Source: CAZUGA01 sp964619885
Lineage (GTDB): Bacteria; Pseudomonadota; Gammaproteobacteria; Methylococcales; UBA1147
NCBI GenBank assembly: GCA_964619885.1
Contig: CAZUGA010000039.1
Coordinates: 1-42,855 of the forward strand
Reading direction: 5' to 3'
Length of the DNA: 42,855 bases
The position numbers were made by a program, and so were the translations under genes. Below are positions 26,258 through 35,234 of the stretch, in pieces; position 1 is the stretch's first letter; each line of letters starts with the position of its first letter. Under the pieces are notes generated by a model. It was not told the DNA's origin. It was given only the letters and a program-made list of their open reading frames with translations, and did not search any database.

Positions 26258-27433
26258 ATGCGAATAGGCGTTGATGCGACCTGTTGGGTTAATCCCAGAG
26301 GCTACGGACGTTTTACCAAGGATATGCTTACTGCGCTTCTGGAGCAGGACAAAAGTAATCATTACATTTTTTTCATGGATTCTTTCACAGAATCCGCGGC
26401 TACATTTCCTCCGAACGTGGAGAAAAAAGTGATCAGCTTGTCGGAATCGCCAACCCAAGCGGCTTCAGCATCTGGGCGGCGTGGTTTATCTGACATGCTC
26501 AGAATGGGCTGGGCGGTTTCCAGAGGAAATCTAGACTTATTTTTTTGCCCGTCTGTTTATACTTATTTTCCTGTCTTCGGTTCGGTCAAAAAGGTTGTGG
26601 CGATACACGATGTGATCGCGGAAAAATATCCTGAACTCATTTTCAATAGTAAGAAAAATCAGATTTTCTGGGATCTCAAGACGTGGCTTGCCATCAAGCA
26701 GTCGGATTTAATTTTGACCGTATCCCAGTTTTCAAAGCGGGGAATCAGTGAGCACTTTGGAATTGACGAAGGTCGCATCAAGGTGGTTACCGAAGGGTCA
26801 GATCATTCATTCAAACCGATCGAAGACCAAAGTCATCTTAATGAACGATTAGGGGCGTATGGGTTGTCCGGCGATTCGCGCTTCATACTTTATGTCGGAG
26901 GTATAGCACCACATAAGAATATAGCTGTACTGGTTGGTGCGTTTTCTAAATTGATAGGTGATGATCGCTATGCGGATATTAAACTCGTATTGGTCGGCGA
27001 TTACGAAAACGATGTATTTTTGATGGACGAGCAACTTAAAAAGATTATGCAGAACCCGGAGTTTAAACAACGGGTGATATTTACCGGCTATATCTCTGAT
27101 GAGGATCTGAATTGTTTTTACAATGCTGCACAGGTTTTCGTGTTGCCGTCATTTTGCGAAGGATTTGGACTTCCGGCGCTTGAAGCGATGTCGTGTGGCA
27201 CCGTTGTGATAGGCAGCGATACAACATCAGTTCCTGAGGTGGTTGGTGATGCCGGATTGTTTTTTGATCCTAACAACGAACAACAATTGCTAGAACATTT
27301 GCAAAAGATAATCGATGATTCACGATTCCGAGAAGAGCTGGGTGTCCGTTCACTGGAGCGTGCGCAAAATTTCTCCTGGAAAAAATCTGCAACCGAAACG
27401 CTAGAAGTATTTACCTTATTGATCGAACAATAG
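26258..27433 (+). CDS. Family 4 glycosyltransferase
   Basis: A 391-residue GT-B transferase. The N-terminus has MRIGVDATCW and PRGYGRFT; the C-terminal domain has ILYVGGIAPHKNI and SFCEGFGLPALEAMSCGT, which contains the conserved E-x7-E donor-binding motif. ATG 26258 is preferred to an overlapping TTG three bases upstream. It lies about 100 bases after the flippase-like gene and is the last gene of the plus-strand run. It converges with the minus-strand GT2/Wzx operon. Donor and acceptor cannot be read from sequence. Confidence 0.93.
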   Translation: MRIGVDATCWVNPRGYGRFTKDMLTALLEQDKSNHYIFFMDSFTESAATFPPNVEKKVISLSESPTQAASASGRRGLSDMLRMGWAVSRGNLDLFFCPSVYTYFPVFGSVKKVVAIHDVIAEKYPELIFNSKKNQIFWDLKTWLAIKQSDLILTVSQFSKRGISEHFGIDEGRIKVVTEGSDHSFKPIEDQSHLNERLGAYGLSGDSRFILYVGGIAPHKNIAVLVGAFSKLIGDDRYADIKLVLVGDYENDVFLMDEQLKKIMQNPEFKQRVIFTGYISDEDLNCFYNAAQVFVLPSFCEGFGLPALEAMSCGTVVIGSDTTSVPEVVGDAGLFFDPNNEQQLLEHLQKIIDDSRFREELGVRSLERAQNFSWKKSATETLEVFTLLIEQ

Positions 27434-27492
27434 AAATTGAACGAGATAGTCCTTCGCACGTTGCTGTGATTTCAGCTTTGCTAAATCGTGCA

Positions 27493-27510
27493 AAACTTTA
27501 GCTAAAGTTT
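27493..27510. terminator. 18-nt palindrome between convergent genes, possible weak terminator
   Basis: AAACTTTAGCTAAAGTTT is a perfect palindrome at the stop codon of the minus-strand GT2. As RNA it folds to a 7-bp stem with an AGCT loop, and on the minus strand it is followed by a short T-run. It may act as a weak terminator for the minus-strand operon; the stem is AT-rich and so not strong. Confidence 0.4.
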
Positions 27511-28469
27511 CAATCGAAAGTGCTGGCCCGTCCAGTAAAATATCCTACGAATTCACCAATTGACCAGAAAAGTATCAAAACTAACGTAGTCGGTAACGCC
27601 TTTACAAAAGTATCAACGTGTCTTTTCTTTGATAAAACGTCTCGAAACCGTTTGGTTAAAATAATCGCTGGGACGGCTAGCGATGCTGCGCAAAAGGCAA
27701 TTCGTTTTACTAGACTGGCGCTTTTGATTCTGTTCCCGGAGAAATACCGGCCCCAAACGAATCTTTCTTTAAGAACATAAGGCAAGCTTAAGTCGCTTCG
27801 GTGCTGGTAAACGATGATATCGGGTGCTAGCCACAAACTTTCACCGGTGGATAGTAATTCGCCGTGTACAGCGGGTTCGTGGAAGCCGTTTTCCCAAATT
27901 TTTTTGGTTTTTTCCACAGCTCGGCGTTTGTAGGCGACGTTTACATCGGTCAAAAATGGTGAAGGTCCTTCCGGCAATGGATTTTGATAACGACCGAAAT
28001 CGAAAAAATAAGTCGCCCAATTGATCGCTTTGTCGATATCATTCTCTACCGCACCACCGATGCCGGCATGGTCAAGTTGATTGTGTGCGTCTACCATCTT
28101 TTTGCACCAGTTGTCGGCAGGAATTTCGTGATCTTCCAATATAGCGACGATGTTTCCCTTGGAGAGCCGCAATCCAGCGGCGCGTAGTTCGTCAAAATGC
28201 TCATGACAAAGGCCGGTTGGACCTTTCACCGATAATGGCATTGGATGGAACGCTATGGAGGGAAACTCAGCCACTAGAGCCTTAATTTTAAGGTCATCCT
28301 GATTGAAAGGCACGAGTACTTCCGTGATGATTTTCGAACAGTCTTCTTGCTGTGCCAATGCATTTAGGCAAGCGGCTAAATGTGTCGCTCCACTTACAAT
28401 AGTTACGATGATTGAAATATCCGGTATGTTCGATTGTGATCGTTCTGCTTCGGTTTGATCGTTGTTCAT
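27510..28469 (-). CDS. Family 2 glycosyltransferase (paralogue 1)
   Basis: A 319-residue GT2 with ISIIVTIVSG at the start, EDH (112-114) at the position of the usual DxD, GGAVEN (138-143), FLTDVNVAYKRRAVE and a C-terminal pair of membrane helices (about 258-275 and 292-312) ending in GEFVGYFTG. The EDH/GG[AS]VEN/N[NV]V.Y set is shared with the gene at 30061, so the two are paralogues. The ATG overlaps the stop of the Wzx-like gene by one base (TAATG), so they are translationally coupled. It probably adds a sugar to the lipid-linked unit that the flippase exports. Confidence 0.88.
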   Translation of the reverse strand: MNNDQTEAERSQSNIPDISIIVTIVSGATHLAACLNALAQQEDCSKIITEVLVPFNQDDLKIKALVAEFPSIAFHPMPLSVKGPTGLCHEHFDELRAAGLRLSKGNIVAILEDHEIPADNWCKKMVDAHNQLDHAGIGGAVENDIDKAINWATYFFDFGRYQNPLPEGPSPFLTDVNVAYKRRAVEKTKKIWENGFHEPAVHGELLSTGESLWLAPDIIVYQHRSDLSLPYVLKERFVWGRYFSGNRIKSASLVKRIAFCAASLAVPAIILTKRFRDVLSKKRHVDTFVKALPTTLVLILFWSIGEFVGYFTGRASTFD

Positions 28470-29881
28470 TATGCCTGTCGTCTTCTCAAGATTGTTTTTA
28501 CGTTGGGTTCAATCAACAGCATCAACGCAAGAAATACGATTGCACTGACGCAATAAGCTAGCCACTGATTGGTTGAAACTAGCGCGTTGTAAGTGGCCAG
28601 CATTGCCGCTCCAATAATCAATGGTCTAAGCAAATGTGGCAGCAATTCTATTTTGACAATCATTTTCCTGGTATATAAATAAGCCAGAATTAGATTTATA
28701 ACTTGTGTGCTCAATAAACCGGCTGCTGCGCCGACAGCACCGTATTTGGATGACAGTAAGTAGACCAAAAGGACACAAGCAATCGCAGAGAAAAGCGCCG
28801 ATAAAAATTCGTATTTTTGTAAGTTAAAGGCGATCAATGCGTAGCGATAATGGCCAGATAACAAAGATACAGGAATCATGAAAACCAATATTTTGAAAAC
28901 CGCGATTGATTCGCTGTAGTTTTCGCCAAACATAATCAAAATTGCCTGGTTTCCCATTAAGGCGCCGGATATTCCGATAAATACAGCAGGCCATGCTGTA
29001 AACTTAATAGATGTTGTTAGCATCCGATTAAATTCGGCAACAGGTCTGTCTATGTAACGGGACATTGATGGAAGTAAGTTAAAGAAATACAACCAAACAA
29101 AGGTATGCAATGCCAAGACTGGCCGATGAGCGGACGCAAACCATCCGACCACATCACTGTTTTCGATAAATCCTAGAAAGATTGTTGCAAAGTACCAGGT
29201 CAACGCCCAAGTTAATTCGCTTAGCCCAATCGGAAATGCTTGTCCAAATGACGTTTTTATCAGCGTTAGTTTCAAGCAAGGTGAATAGTGTGGGATCTCG
29301 CGCTTCAGTATGATCCAATGGACTAAGACTACCGAGAATACAGCGATGCATTCGATGATTGCGGTTAGTTGTATGTCTTCACTCCCTCGAATGAAAAGGA
29401 ACACTCCAATCGCAAATGTGAATTGCCTCAATACTGAACCTAACGCGACCCACTGCATTTTTTCTATGCCTTGGAATAGCCATTGCAAGTATCCGGGAAT
29501 TGCGAAAAGCGAAAGCCCGTACACCAAAATTAAATTCTTTACCGGGCCTTTATCCGCTAGATACCATGCGATACCTACCAGGGTTGAATACCCTACGGTC
29601 GCGAGTAGCATGCGGATCGCTATGATATTGGGTAGTAGCTCGCCGATCCGGTTGGCATTCTTTGCAATTTCACGTGCACCGTAAGGTCCGGTGCCAAGGT
29701 CTACCAATAACGTAAAAACGAATGTGATTGCTATGGTAAATTCAAGGTATCCGAAGCTTGCCGGACCTAATACTCGGGCGAGGTATACGAATGCAGCAAA
29801 CGTGGCGATCTTACAAAGTATTTCACCGCCGGACAGAAATGAAAAATTAACAATTAGACGCCTAATTTTTGTAGCTTTCAT
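28469..29881 (-). CDS. Wzx-like oligosaccharide flippase
   Basis: A 470-residue membrane protein with 12 or more hydrophobic helices of the MOP/polysaccharide-transport superfamily. It shows the N-terminal pattern GGEILCKIATFAAFVYLARVLG followed by FGYLEF and the phrase DLGTGPYGAREIAKN. Wzx proteins flip undecaprenyl-diphosphate-linked oligosaccharides to the periplasmic face. It sits between two paralogous GT2 genes on the same strand. No wzy or wzz was recognised in the window, so how the flipped unit is polymerised or transferred is open. Confidence 0.93.
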   Translation of the reverse strand: MKATKIRRLIVNFSFLSGGEILCKIATFAAFVYLARVLGPASFGYLEFTIAITFVFTLLVDLGTGPYGAREIAKNANRIGELLPNIIAIRMLLATVGYSTLVGIAWYLADKGPVKNLILVYGLSLFAIPGYLQWLFQGIEKMQWVALGSVLRQFTFAIGVFLFIRGSEDIQLTAIIECIAVFSVVLVHWIILKREIPHYSPCLKLTLIKTSFGQAFPIGLSELTWALTWYFATIFLGFIENSDVVGWFASAHRPVLALHTFVWLYFFNLLPSMSRYIDRPVAEFNRMLTTSIKFTAWPAVFIGISGALMGNQAILIMFGENYSESIAVFKILVFMIPVSLLSGHYRYALIAFNLQKYEFLSALFSAIACVLLVYLLSSKYGAVGAAAGLLSTQVINLILAYLYTRKMIVKIELLPHLLRPLIIGAAMLATYNALVSTNQWLAYCVSAIVFLALMLLIEPNVKTILRRRQA

Positions 29882-30060
29882 TTATGCGATGCGTTCGAGT
29901 TTTTGGATACGATGTTGTGTGGAACCCACGCATACGAGAAATCTATAATTCTTTGTTCCAGATGCGAAAACTAAGTTTTTAACCAGGGTAAATTTTGCTC
30001 AATTAGGCTTTCCGAAAGTGGTCGCATGTCGGGCTAAATGGTGGCGTCGATAAGTTATAT

Positions 30061-30957
30061 TCAACAAACTTTACTTAATGAATCCCCTGCACCAGCCCAG
30101 TAGCCGACTACTTCTCCAACTGCCCAAGACGTCACAAATAGTGAAATTAATGGTAGAGATTTGTATAGGAGTTTTTTGTGGCGGCCTTTGGACAAGATAC
30201 GCGTCACAATACGGTAGAATAGCAGCGGCGGCAAAATGAATGCGGCACAGCCGTAGAATATCCGTTTACTCATTGATGCGCCAATAACTCGTGCTCCAGC
30301 GTAAGAGCGAGCATAGAGATAGCGTTGCGACATATATTCAGCGAATGTGTAATGTTTTTTGTGGCCAATTACAATCTCTGGGTCACAGATGAGCGAAGTT
30401 CCGCTAGCCATAATGGCATCGTGCAGATGATTTTCCCACTTTCCTTCTGCTATAGCGTCCTTGTGTTTTTTCAGTAATTCACTGCGGTAAATTACATTGT
30501 TACCGGTTAACCAAGGCACGACCCCGGACTGCAAAGGTGGAATGCAATGACTGTATTCGCAGAGGAATGCAGCCCAGTCGAGCAATGTTTCTGTCGCCGC
30601 ATTTTCAACCGAACCCCCGACAATGTCGACATTTGAATTCAGAGCATTCAGCATCGATGTAGCCCATCCTGGGGGGGCTATTACGTGATCTTCGATCACC
30701 GCAATATTTTCACCGAGCGCTTGGTCGAATGCTATCGCGCGCATCTCAGGAATGGTTGTTTTTGAATCGACTGGTACGAACTTAATATCGTCAAAGCGCC
30801 CTGCGATATCTTCTCTAACAGAATCTCCCAATCGATTGACGACGAGGATTTCGACATCGCAGTCATTGCGCTGGACGACTAGCGCATCGATACATCCAAC
30901 GAGGTCATCGAGGGTATTTACAGCTGGTATGACAACGGTTAGTTGTGGTTTGGACAT
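30061..30957 (-). CDS. Family 2 glycosyltransferase (paralogue 2)
   Basis: A 298-residue GT2 with LTVVIPAVNT, EDH at 89-91, GGSVEN at 114-119, LTGNNVIYRSELL and C-terminal membrane helices ending in GEVVGYWAG. The order and wording of motifs match the gene at 27510. It lies 63 bases after the Gfo/Idh/MocA gene and 179 bases before the flippase gene, in the same minus-strand series. The EDH triad in place of DxD appears in both paralogues, so it is probably a subfamily trait and not a loss of function. Confidence 0.88.
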   Translation of the reverse strand: MSKPQLTVVIPAVNTLDDLVGCIDALVVQRNDCDVEILVVNRLGDSVREDIAGRFDDIKFVPVDSKTTIPEMRAIAFDQALGENIAVIEDHVIAPPGWATSMLNALNSNVDIVGGSVENAATETLLDWAAFLCEYSHCIPPLQSGVVPWLTGNNVIYRSELLKKHKDAIAEGKWENHLHDAIMASGTSLICDPEIVIGHKKHYTFAEYMSQRYLYARSYAGARVIGASMSKRIFYGCAAFILPPLLFYRIVTRILSKGRHKKLLYKSLPLISLFVTSWAVGEVVGYWAGAGDSLSKVC

Positions 30958-31020
30958 AAGGTTAGGTATTGTTTAAGTTAACAGGAAGTTAGTTGAATGG
31001 TCTTTTACAAATAGACGGTT

Positions 31021-32031
31021 CTAAGTTTTAAGGTTTCGGCACGCGTCAAATGCAACATTTATTGTTTGCAGTCCATCTTCAGCTGTAGCAATCGGCGATG
31101 CAAACCCAACTGCCTGGTTTTCAAATGCCTGGAATTCTTCGATAAAACTTTGTACTACTACCCAGCGGTAAGTTTTTAGTTTTTCCATAATTTGGTTTTT
31201 CGGAAACAGGTCGAACTTCTTTTTCGTCGGGCCGCCCCGTTCGTCCATCCACGTGACTTGTGTATACATTGGGAAACAAGAGGTGCGAATGCAACCCAAA
31301 CTTCCATAGATGTCTATAGATAATCGGTAACCGCGCCATTCGGTCCAACTTGACTGAAGAGATGCAATTTTTCCGTCATGGTTTTTTATCAAAGCAAAAC
31401 CATTATCTTCGCAACCGTTATATTTCCAAATGTCATTTGAAGCGAAACCGATCGTTTCTTTAACCGGACCTAGGAAATAGCAGGTTAAGTCAATTAAATG
31501 GATGCCATTATCTCGAAGTGAGCCGCCACCCATCACAGTCGAATCGTGAAGCCAATCATGGTCGTGGTCAGCTGCGGAGTAACCGGTGTAACTCCTGATG
31601 TGGTCTAATTCACCAATGATTCCGGAGTCTAACAGCTCTCGTGCTTTCTTGATCGACGGGTAAAATCTGTAATTAAACCCGGTAGCCAGAAATTTTTCCG
31701 AACGATTAGTTGCGGTCACGATTTCTTGGCACTCTTCGGGGGTACGGGCCAGTGGCTTTTCGCACAAGACATGCTTCCCTGATTCCAATGCACTGATACA
31801 CATCTCGGCATGTACTGAAGGCGGCGTTGAAACGATTATCGCGTCTACGGTTTCCATTTCCAGCAAATCTTTCCATTCCTTAACCGGGGTTGCACCATGG
31901 TCGGCTGCGAAGCGTTTGCAAAGGTCTTCGTCGAGATCACTTACCGCCACCAATTGCCCTGATGCATACTGCGCTAATGCTTGTGCGCGCAATTCACCAA
32001 TTCCACCGCAGCCTATCAAACCGTATCGCAC
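31021..32031 (-). CDS. Gfo/Idh/MocA family oxidoreductase
   Basis: A 336-residue NAD(P)-dependent dehydrogenase. It has the Rossmann motif GCGGIGE (7-13), EKP (91-93) with the catalytic Lys, and the C-terminal domain containing GGGSLRDNGIHLIDL with the usual Asp/His. Members oxidise or reduce sugars and, in glycan clusters, often nucleotide-sugar keto intermediates. The start is GTG; no in-frame ATG exists before the upstream stop, and a G5 run lies seven bases before it. It heads the four-gene minus-strand operon. The substrate is unknown. Confidence 0.92.
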   Translation of the reverse strand: MRYGLIGCGGIGELRAQALAQYASGQLVAVSDLDEDLCKRFAADHGATPVKEWKDLLEMETVDAIIVSTPPSVHAEMCISALESGKHVLCEKPLARTPEECQEIVTATNRSEKFLATGFNYRFYPSIKKARELLDSGIIGELDHIRSYTGYSAADHDHDWLHDSTVMGGGSLRDNGIHLIDLTCYFLGPVKETIGFASNDIWKYNGCEDNGFALIKNHDGKIASLQSSWTEWRGYRLSIDIYGSLGCIRTSCFPMYTQVTWMDERGGPTKKKFDLFPKNQIMEKLKTYRWVVVQSFIEEFQAFENQAVGFASPIATAEDGLQTINVAFDACRNLKT

Positions 32032-32517
32032 TATATACCCCCGAAATTATAGAATTGAATCCAATAGTTATACTTAATGTGTCTGCACGCCGAGGCCAAT
32101 AATACTGTCACCAATCACCGTGCAGATGCATGCAAAAAAATAGCAAAAAAAGGAAAAAAATAAAGTCTCAGTATAACAGTTTTCCAGCAGCTGGTAGTTT
32201 GCGTTGGATTATTGTTAGATCCAAAATGTCCTGTACTACGGCAGGTCAAACGGCTTTGGCTGTTAATTTGATAAAGACTCGACTTATAGAGCGACAAACT
32301 CGGTTCGTCTAGGCTATATTAGTCTCACATTGATTGAGTGTGGACAGTTAATTTCAGTTTCACTGAAATGCAGAGTGAACCAAGTGAGTCGAATGGTCAT
32401 TATTTAGTATTGGCATGATACTAACTGAATGTATTGAAGCAATAAAGATATCCAATTTGATGAAGCGAAGTACGCAGTCTTGTCTGTTTCAAGAAATCCA
32501 TTATGGAGAACAAAAGA
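32032..32517. promoter_or_regulatory. Divergent region between the Gfo/Idh/MocA and CmoA-like genes
   Basis: About 490 AT-rich bases without a gene. TATAAT on the minus strand (32046-32051) could be the -10 of the Gfo/Idh operon. Two hairpins are present: TCTGCACG (32082-32089) with CGTGCAGA (32119-32126), and ATTTCAGT-TTC-ACTGAAAT (32351-32369), an 8-bp stem with a 3-nt loop. Runs of A follow at 32133-32161, giving T-runs on the minus strand. None is linked to a known regulator. Confidence 0.5.
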
Positions 32518-33228
32518 ATGAAGGTAGGTCACGATATTACCGTCGATCGATCCAGCTGGAATTTTCAGGATACGGTACCTGACAATTTTGTTGACCATGT
32601 GCGTTTGTCGGTGCCTTCGTACGATGAAGGCCATGATTTGATTTGCAGGTTGAGTGATTTCTTTTGCCAACCGGATAGTTTGTGTTATGAAATAGGTGTT
32701 TCTACAGGCGAACTATTGAAAAAAGTCGCAGAGCATCAACGACACAAACCGGAAATCAACTGGATGGGGTTAGACATAGAGCCCGCGATGATTCAAAAAG
32801 CCAGTGAGCATTGTAAGTCGGTAAACAATATCTCGTTGGTTTGCGAAGATGTTCGCCTATATGACTTGGAAAAATCCGATTTTATTATGTCCTATTATTG
32901 CATTCAGTTTATCCCAGCGAGGTATAGGCAAGATATATTCGATAAAATATATAGTGCGTTGAATTGGGGGGGGGCTTTTGTTTTGTTTGAAAAGGTGCGT
33001 GCACCCGACGCGCGATTTCAAGACATCCAAGTCGCTTTATACAATGAATATAAATTGGGACAGGGGTTTAAGGCGGAAGAAATTATCAATAAATCTCTAA
33101 GTTTAAAAGGCGTGTTAGAACCTTTTTCAACCGAAGGTAATTTGGGATTGCTCAACCGCGCAGGTTTTACCGACGTGATGACGATAATGAAAAATATTTG
33201 TTTTGAGGGTTTTTTGGCAATCAAGTAA
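32518..33228 (+). CDS. CmoA-like SAM methyltransferase
   Basis: A 236-residue class I SAM-dependent protein. Its overall pattern follows tRNA-modifying CmoA (carboxy-SAM synthase): HVRLSVPSYDEG (CmoA RSVPGYS), YEIGVSTGEL (YDLGCSLGAA), LDIEPAMIQKA, QFI.A..RQ.IFDKIYSALNWGGA and LL.RAGF. By eye against E. coli CmoA as I remember it, Arg199 is replaced by Ser and Asn132 by Tyr. These residues help bind the carboxylated ligand, so it likely makes no carboxy-SAM. It sits among glycan genes and is more plausibly a methyltransferase for a sugar or lipid. ATG 32518 is chosen because GGAG lies nine bases before it; an ATG at 32503 is possible. Confidence 0.85.
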   Translation: MKVGHDITVDRSSWNFQDTVPDNFVDHVRLSVPSYDEGHDLICRLSDFFCQPDSLCYEIGVSTGELLKKVAEHQRHKPEINWMGLDIEPAMIQKASEHCKSVNNISLVCEDVRLYDLEKSDFIMSYYCIQFIPARYRQDIFDKIYSALNWGGAFVLFEKVRAPDARFQDIQVALYNEYKLGQGFKAEEIINKSLSLKGVLEPFSTEGNLGLLNRAGFTDVMTIMKNICFEGFLAIK

Positions 33229-33415
33229 GACCTTTCTCATAGATTTTCTTTCTAGATTTTTAGCAGCGACTATAGTTGATAGTATTGCAGTCCACATTCA
33301 ATCTGAATGTACCTCGTCATGAAAATTTGTGGCCGGTAGATTTAATTCTATTCTAAACTGATTTATATTTTATTAGGTTCTCTACCCAGCACAAGGCACG
33401 AACTACACGGTATCG

Positions 33416-35095
33416 ATGCAAGACTTAAATAGATTTTCTCCTCTGGTTATTCTTGGTTGTATTTTAATTGCTTTGGGAACGTTGATTCCCTCGGATTTAT
33501 TGATCGACGTCATTAGAAATTCGGTCGATGGGTTGCGGCAAAAATTGTTAACCGGTGCGATGTTGTTCAAAGTAGGATTGGTCACTTTGGGGTGCTACGC
33601 TGTTGCGTTAAATTGGATCCCGTCAATTCAGACGGGTTGGGAAAGTCGACCAGTTTCCAGTCGGTCTTCGCGAATAGAGCTCGTTATATTGGCATTGCTC
33701 GTAGCGGTGGCAACATTGCTTCGGTTGTATAAGCTGAATTTTGGCATCTGGTTGGATGAAATGCTGACCTATGTAAACTACATGTCTATGTCTGTGGGTG
33801 ACATTCTCAGCACTTACGACGATGCTAATAATCACCTTCTTTTTACAGTTTTAGCGAGAGTATCTTTTTGGCTTTTTGGTGAAAGTACTTGGGCGTTGCG
33901 CCTGCCAGCGGTTTTATTTGGAATTGCCAGCATACCGGCATTATATTTTTTTGCTCGCAAGGTGGTGAGTGGCAGAGAAGCATTGTTTTGTGCGGCCTTG
34001 TTTACACTGTCCTACCACCATATTTGGTTTAGTCAAAACGCAAGAGGCTATACGGCTCTGTTGTTTTGGACGCTTGTTTCCAGCACATTTTTTCTTGAAG
34101 CGCTCAGATCGAATCGGCCCCAGCAATGGATTTATTACGCAATCACCGCGTCGATGGGGGCTTTTGTCCACTTGTCGATGGGCTTCTTGGTGGTGGCTCA
34201 TATATGCATCTATCTAGTCTGGGTGCTCAGGCAGCGGCCGAATTGGCATGCAGAAACCTGGAACGGAATTCTGATTGGTTTCATGCTCACCGCTTTGCTA
34301 TGTTTTCAGATTTATGCTCTCGTATTGCCGCAAATGATTGGCGGCGGTCTTTCCTCCGGCGCTCAGGGAACGGTATCAGAATGGACCAATCCGTTGTGGA
34401 CATTGCTCGAGATCGTCAGGGGAATGCGAATAGGTTTTAGCACCGGATTTGTTGCGTTGGCAGCATTCATTGTATTTGGCATCGGCGTGATCGATTATTT
34501 ACGGCGGGAACCGATAGTTTTGGGCTTGCTTTTTATCCCGACAAGCCTCGGATTTTTGGTGATGATCAGTATTGGTTACACTTTATTTCCGCGGTTTTTC
34601 TTTTTTGCGATTGGCTTTGGTGTGATGGTAGCGATTCGTGGTGCGATAGTGACTGGCGATTCAATAAGCAGGTTACTTAGAATACCGGAAGAAAAAATTC
34701 AATGGATGGGAATAACCGCTTGTGCCGGTATCGTATTGGTTTCATCGTTGTCTGTGCCGTTTGTTTTTGGCCCCAAACAAAATTATGACGGCGCACTTAA
34801 CCTGATAAACGAACAGCGGGCAAGTGGTGACAGCGTTGTTGCATTGGGTATCGCTGGATTTCCGTTTATCGAATATTTTAAGAAAGATTGGGTGCGCATT
34901 GAATCGTTGCAGGAACTGGAAAAGGTTAGAGCCAGTGCAGAGAGAACCTGGCTGGTATATATGATGCCTGTCCACGCTGCTGCGGCTTATCCTGAAATAT
35001 ACGCTAGTATCGAGAAAGATTTCGAAACCGTACAGGAATTCTACGGAACCTTAAACGGGGGAACCGTTGTTGTTTGCCGAACGGATTCCCGGTAA
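33416..35095 (+). CDS. GT39/ArnT-type membrane glycosyltransferase
   Basis: A 559-residue protein with about a dozen hydrophobic helices. After an N-terminal pair of helices comes FGIWLDEMLTY, whose Asp/Glu in the first periplasmic loop is the catalytic signature of the PMT/ArnT GT-C family. Then come STWALRLPAVLFGIASIPALYFFAR and SQNARGYTAL. Such enzymes use polyprenyl-phosphate sugars in the periplasm; the GtrB-like enzyme at 21119 could supply the donor. A small soluble domain ends the protein. The leader shows no clear promoter. A hairpin with a T-run at 35172-35202 may end its transcript. Confidence 0.88.
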   Translation: MQDLNRFSPLVILGCILIALGTLIPSDLLIDVIRNSVDGLRQKLLTGAMLFKVGLVTLGCYAVALNWIPSIQTGWESRPVSSRSSRIELVILALLVAVATLLRLYKLNFGIWLDEMLTYVNYMSMSVGDILSTYDDANNHLLFTVLARVSFWLFGESTWALRLPAVLFGIASIPALYFFARKVVSGREALFCAALFTLSYHHIWFSQNARGYTALLFWTLVSSTFFLEALRSNRPQQWIYYAITASMGAFVHLSMGFLVVAHICIYLVWVLRQRPNWHAETWNGILIGFMLTALLCFQIYALVLPQMIGGGLSSGAQGTVSEWTNPLWTLLEIVRGMRIGFSTGFVALAAFIVFGIGVIDYLRREPIVLGLLFIPTSLGFLVMISIGYTLFPRFFFFAIGFGVMVAIRGAIVTGDSISRLLRIPEEKIQWMGITACAGIVLVSSLSVPFVFGPKQNYDGALNLINEQRASGDSVVALGIAGFPFIEYFKKDWVRIESLQELEKVRASAERTWLVYMMPVHAAAAYPEIYASIEKDFETVQEFYGTLNGGTVVVCRTDSR

Positions 35096-35171
35096 TCGGA
35101 TAAAACGGGCCACCCGATCGATATATGATTAAGTAATAGATGCTGCTGCCAATTTGGTAGCGGATTTTGAT

Positions 35172-35202
35172 AATGGACAGTCAATAATTATTGTCCGTTT
35201 TT
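35172..35202 (+). terminator. Candidate intrinsic terminator before asnB
   Basis: AATGGACA (35172-35179) pairs with TGTCCGTT (35192-35199), one G-T wobble and a 12-nt loop, and runs into TTTTT (35198-35202). It lies between the GT39-type gene and asnB, so it could end the former transcript or attenuate the latter. Confidence 0.5.
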
Positions 35203-35234
35203 CACGCGATTTTTTAAGAAATGGGTTCAATAGT

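Noticed and set aside
32132..32165. A-rich runs as a possible phase-variable tract
   Set aside because: They lie outside any gene, are interrupted and are not next to a promoter core.
35154..35234. Upstream in-frame extension of asnB
   Set aside because: The catalytic cysteine must follow the initiator Met, which only the ATG at 35235 provides; the extension also runs through a terminator-like hairpin.
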